In this document: positions 62,226-64,000 of the stretch, in pieces
Layout of the letters: the number at the start of each line of letters is the position of its first letter
Numbering within the stretch: position 1 is the first letter of the stretch
Notes under the pieces: generated by a model
Database searches by the model: none
What the model was told of the DNA's origin: nothing
The model's input: only the letters and a program-made list of their open reading frames with translations
Translations under genes and position numbers: made by a program
NCBI RefSeq assembly: GCF_002157835.1
Contig: NZ_CP020809.1
Location: forward strand, 6,138,001-6,202,000
Direction of reading: 5' to 3'
DNA length: 64,000 nt
Source of the DNA: Mycobacterium dioxanotrophicus
GTDB lineage: Bacteria; Actinomycetota; Actinomycetes; Mycobacteriales; Mycobacteriaceae

Positions 62226-63416
62226 ATGACGGTCACGATTTCTACGGTCAGCGGTTCGCAACCCGAGCAGGTGCTGGCTGCCGCAGCCCATGCCGGGAAT
62301 TCGGCGACCACCGTCAGTCAGCAGATCGACGCCGGGAAGCAGAACCTGGCCGCTTTGAAAAGTGGTTGGGAGGGAGGCGCTTCCGAGGCTGCGGTCGCCA
62401 GTGCGGAACGTACACTCATCGAGCAGCAGAAGATTTCCGACGTGCTCCGTCAGCTGCAGTCCGCACTGTCCGACGGTGGATCGCAATTGTCAGCCATCCG
62501 CTCCGGCATCGTCGACGGAGTCGAATCGTTGACCCAGCAGGGTTGGCACGTCGCCGATGACGGCACCGTGACGGTGCGTCCGGGAAGCCCACTGGACCAA
62601 CTGGCGAAGCTGAGTCCGGTCACCGCCATGCAACTTCGGCAGATTGCCGCAGCCAGCTCGGTCAAGCTCAAGGCAATGCTGGCGCAGTTCGACGGTGCGG
62701 ACCGGGCCTTGGCCGACGCGGTTCGCAAGGCGACCGCAGGGCTCGACGCGTCAGCTGCCCCGGCCGGACCCCCGAATCGCTCAGACAATCCGTCGCCCAG
62801 CGAACCAAAACCCAAGGACGGCAACACCACTGCGCCCGAGCCCGGCCCGGGCGCCAAGCCGGGCGGCGTCGACGGTTCTGGCCAGACCACGCCTCCCACA
62901 CAGAAGCCTGCGCCCGGCAGTCCACAAAGCGCCCCGCGCACGCCCGCCCAACCTCCGTCCGCGCCGACGCCGCGGCCCGCGTCCGGCACGACGCCGGCGC
63001 AGGCAGGCCCGTCGACCCCAGGCCGCAACCCCGGTGCAGCGCCGACTCGACCGGCATCGACGAACACCGGATCTGCGCCCGTCCAGGCCAACACCCCGGC
63101 ACAAGAACCGGCCACCCGCTCAGGCCCGACATCAGCTCCGTCCGGTGCGGGCGCCCCGCCGGTCGGCAGGGGCGGGCCAGCCAGCGCAACCGCCTCGATG
63201 CCTGCGACGTCGGCGCCAACCCGGTTCGACGGCGGCACCGCCACGGCGACCGGCACCGCATCCGCTGCCACCAGCGGTGGCGAGCGCGTGTTCACCGCAT
63301 TCGACGGTGGCGCGGGGAACTTGCCGACCGGATGGAAAGCCGAAGTCGACGACGATGGATTTACTCACCGCATCTGGGTCGATGAAGGCGAAGAGCTCGA
63401 ACACGACGACTGGTGA
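62226..63416 (+). CDS. WxG-type, proline-rich T7SS-like protein
   Basis: A 396-residue protein. The N-terminal 100 residues form a helical hairpin with WEG at the turn (NLAALKSGWEGGASEAAVAS). A second helical part runs to about 180. Then a long Pro/Ala/Ser/Thr-rich stretch (about 180-355) follows, and the end is FTAFDGGAGNLPTGWKAEVD and DDGFTHRIWVDEGEELEHDD. It resembles ESX-secreted effectors with a WXG domain and a linker. The end could be a small domain of unknown activity. It belongs with the transglycosylase and the lipoprotein as one cluster. Confidence 0.75.
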   Translation: MTVTISTVSGSQPEQVLAAAAHAGNSATTVSQQIDAGKQNLAALKSGWEGGASEAAVASAERTLIEQQKISDVLRQLQSALSDGGSQLSAIRSGIVDGVESLTQQGWHVADDGTVTVRPGSPLDQLAKLSPVTAMQLRQIAAASSVKLKAMLAQFDGADRALADAVRKATAGLDASAAPAGPPNRSDNPSPSEPKPKDGNTTAPEPGPGAKPGGVDGSGQTTPPTQKPAPGSPQSAPRTPAQPPSAPTPRPASGTTPAQAGPSTPGRNPGAAPTRPASTNTGSAPVQANTPAQEPATRSGPTSAPSGAGAPPVGRGGPASATASMPATSAPTRFDGGTATATGTASAATSGGERVFTAFDGGAGNLPTGWKAEVDDDGFTHRIWVDEGEELEHDDW

Positions 63417-63464
63417 GCCTGACCCCGCCTTGGCAGGCATCGCTCGACGGGGCAGGGTGGGGGT

Positions 63465-64000
63465 ATGGCGTCCCGACAGCGGTTGTTCCGAGTGTTTTAC
63501 CGGCTCGGCTTCACGCCGTGGGACGGGCACCCCATCGCTGAGGGATTGTTGGAGCTCATCGAGGGTGCGGATCCGCTGACGCCGGGCAAGGCCCTCGACG
63601 TCGGGTGCGGCACCGGCGACAACTCGATCTATCTGGCGCAGCAGGGCTGGCAGGTGACCGGCGTCGATTTCGTCGGGACGGCGGTTGTCAAGGCGCGAGC
63701 GAAGGCAGCCAGACGAGGCGTCGACGTGCGGTTCCTGCAAGCCGACGCGACGCGGCTGAGCACCGAGCCGGTCGACCACGACTACAACCTGATCGTCGAC
63801 AGCGGGTGCCTGCACGGGATGAGCGCCGATGACCGCGACGCGTACGTCCGGGAGATCACCGCGGTCGCCGCACCGGACGCGGTGTTGTCCATCGTGGCGT
63901 TCGTCCCCGGCGCCTCGTTCGGTGTGCCCGGCATCGCCGAGGCCGAGGTCAAGCACCGGTTCTCCGAACACTGGTCGCTGTTGTCCAGCGGCAGCGAGCC
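63465..64000 (+). CDS. Class I SAM-dependent methyltransferase, truncated by the window end
   Basis: The frame starts at ATG 63465 (MASRQRLFRVFYRLGFTPWD) and runs open to the window end, giving at least 178 residues. The SAM motif is KALDVGCGTGDNSIYLAQQG, followed by VTGVDFVGTAVVKARAK and IVDSGCLHGMSADDRDAYV. It is of the ubiquinone/tellurite-type small-molecule methyltransferases. No function can be named from the part seen. Confidence 0.85.
   Translation, partial: MASRQRLFRVFYRLGFTPWDGHPIAEGLLELIEGADPLTPGKALDVGCGTGDNSIYLAQQGWQVTGVDFVGTAVVKARAKAARRGVDVRFLQADATRLSTEPVDHDYNLIVDSGCLHGMSADDRDAYVREITAVAAPDAVLSIVAFVPGASFGVPGIAEAEVKHRFSEHWSLLSSGSE

Overview
The window is high-GC, densely packed actinobacterial DNA. 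A long run of it matches, in reverse orientation, the order around Rv0886 to Rv0861c of Mycobacterium tuberculosis: fprB, a diiron AurF-like oxygenase, serC, sepH, then Rv0882/Rv0881/Rv0880/Rv0879c-like genes, an Rv0877-like and an Rv0876c-like gene, cspB, the moaA/moaD pair, rpfA with its c-di-AMP riboswitch, moaE/mog/moaC, the Rv0862c-like protein and the XPB helicase. This backbone, plus the DUF families and mycobacterial type VII secretion features, points to a fast-growing Mycobacterium (Mycolicibacterium). Species cannot be named from the sequence. No rRNA, tRNA, CRISPR array, transposase or phage gene was seen.

Layout. 1-6113: an AAA ATPase fragment, fprB, AurF-like oxygenase, map, serC, sepH. 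6153-20229: an accessory block that splits the conserved order between sepH and the Rv0882-like gene. Its core is a minus-strand operon: a cupredoxin-like protein, a PQQ alcohol dehydrogenase, pqqA, pqqB, pqqC, pqqD, pqqE, an MntP-like transporter and a cysteine-rich mini-protein. It is followed upstream by katG, a GAF-LytTR regulator, a katG relic, furA and a dipeptidase. 20414-38796: conserved backbone including a methyltransferase, RNA methylase, MarR regulator, MFS permease, molybdopterin genes, rpfA, an esterase and XPB. 38759-43198: P450, cupin, small membrane and secreted proteins, XRE regulator. 43368-49815: a catabolic-looking operon with two paralogous metallo-beta-lactamase-fold enzymes, plus a DoxX protein divergent from an iron-sulfur (SufR-like) regulator. 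50135-56602: oxidoreductases, MFS, LysR, SDR, SnoaL, luciferase-like monooxygenase. 56759-60016: vdcBCD-type hydroxyarylate decarboxylase genes with a divergent AraC regulator. 60065-64000: PPOX protein, a type VII secretion-type transglycosylase with a frameshift, a lipoprotein, a WxG protein and a truncated methyltransferase.

How the genes work together. The PQQ block is self-contained: pqqA-E make the cofactor and the adjacent dehydrogenase uses it. The dehydrogenase carries the extra aspartate (Asp-Tyr-Asp) typical of lanthanide-dependent quinoproteins, yet has no signal peptide. Its small partner has a cupredoxin-like fold without a full copper site.

The most unusual structural feature occurs twice. 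The pqqB-pqqC and mog-moaE2 junctions both hold tandem repeats (26 bp and 32 bp). In each, every unit is a tiny complete ORF with its own Shine-Dalgarno sequence, linked to the next by a 4-base ATGA overlap, so the ribosome would be passed through four or three micro-ORFs before the real start codon. This resembles the translational-coupling design of MIRU elements but with unrelated, shorter sequences.
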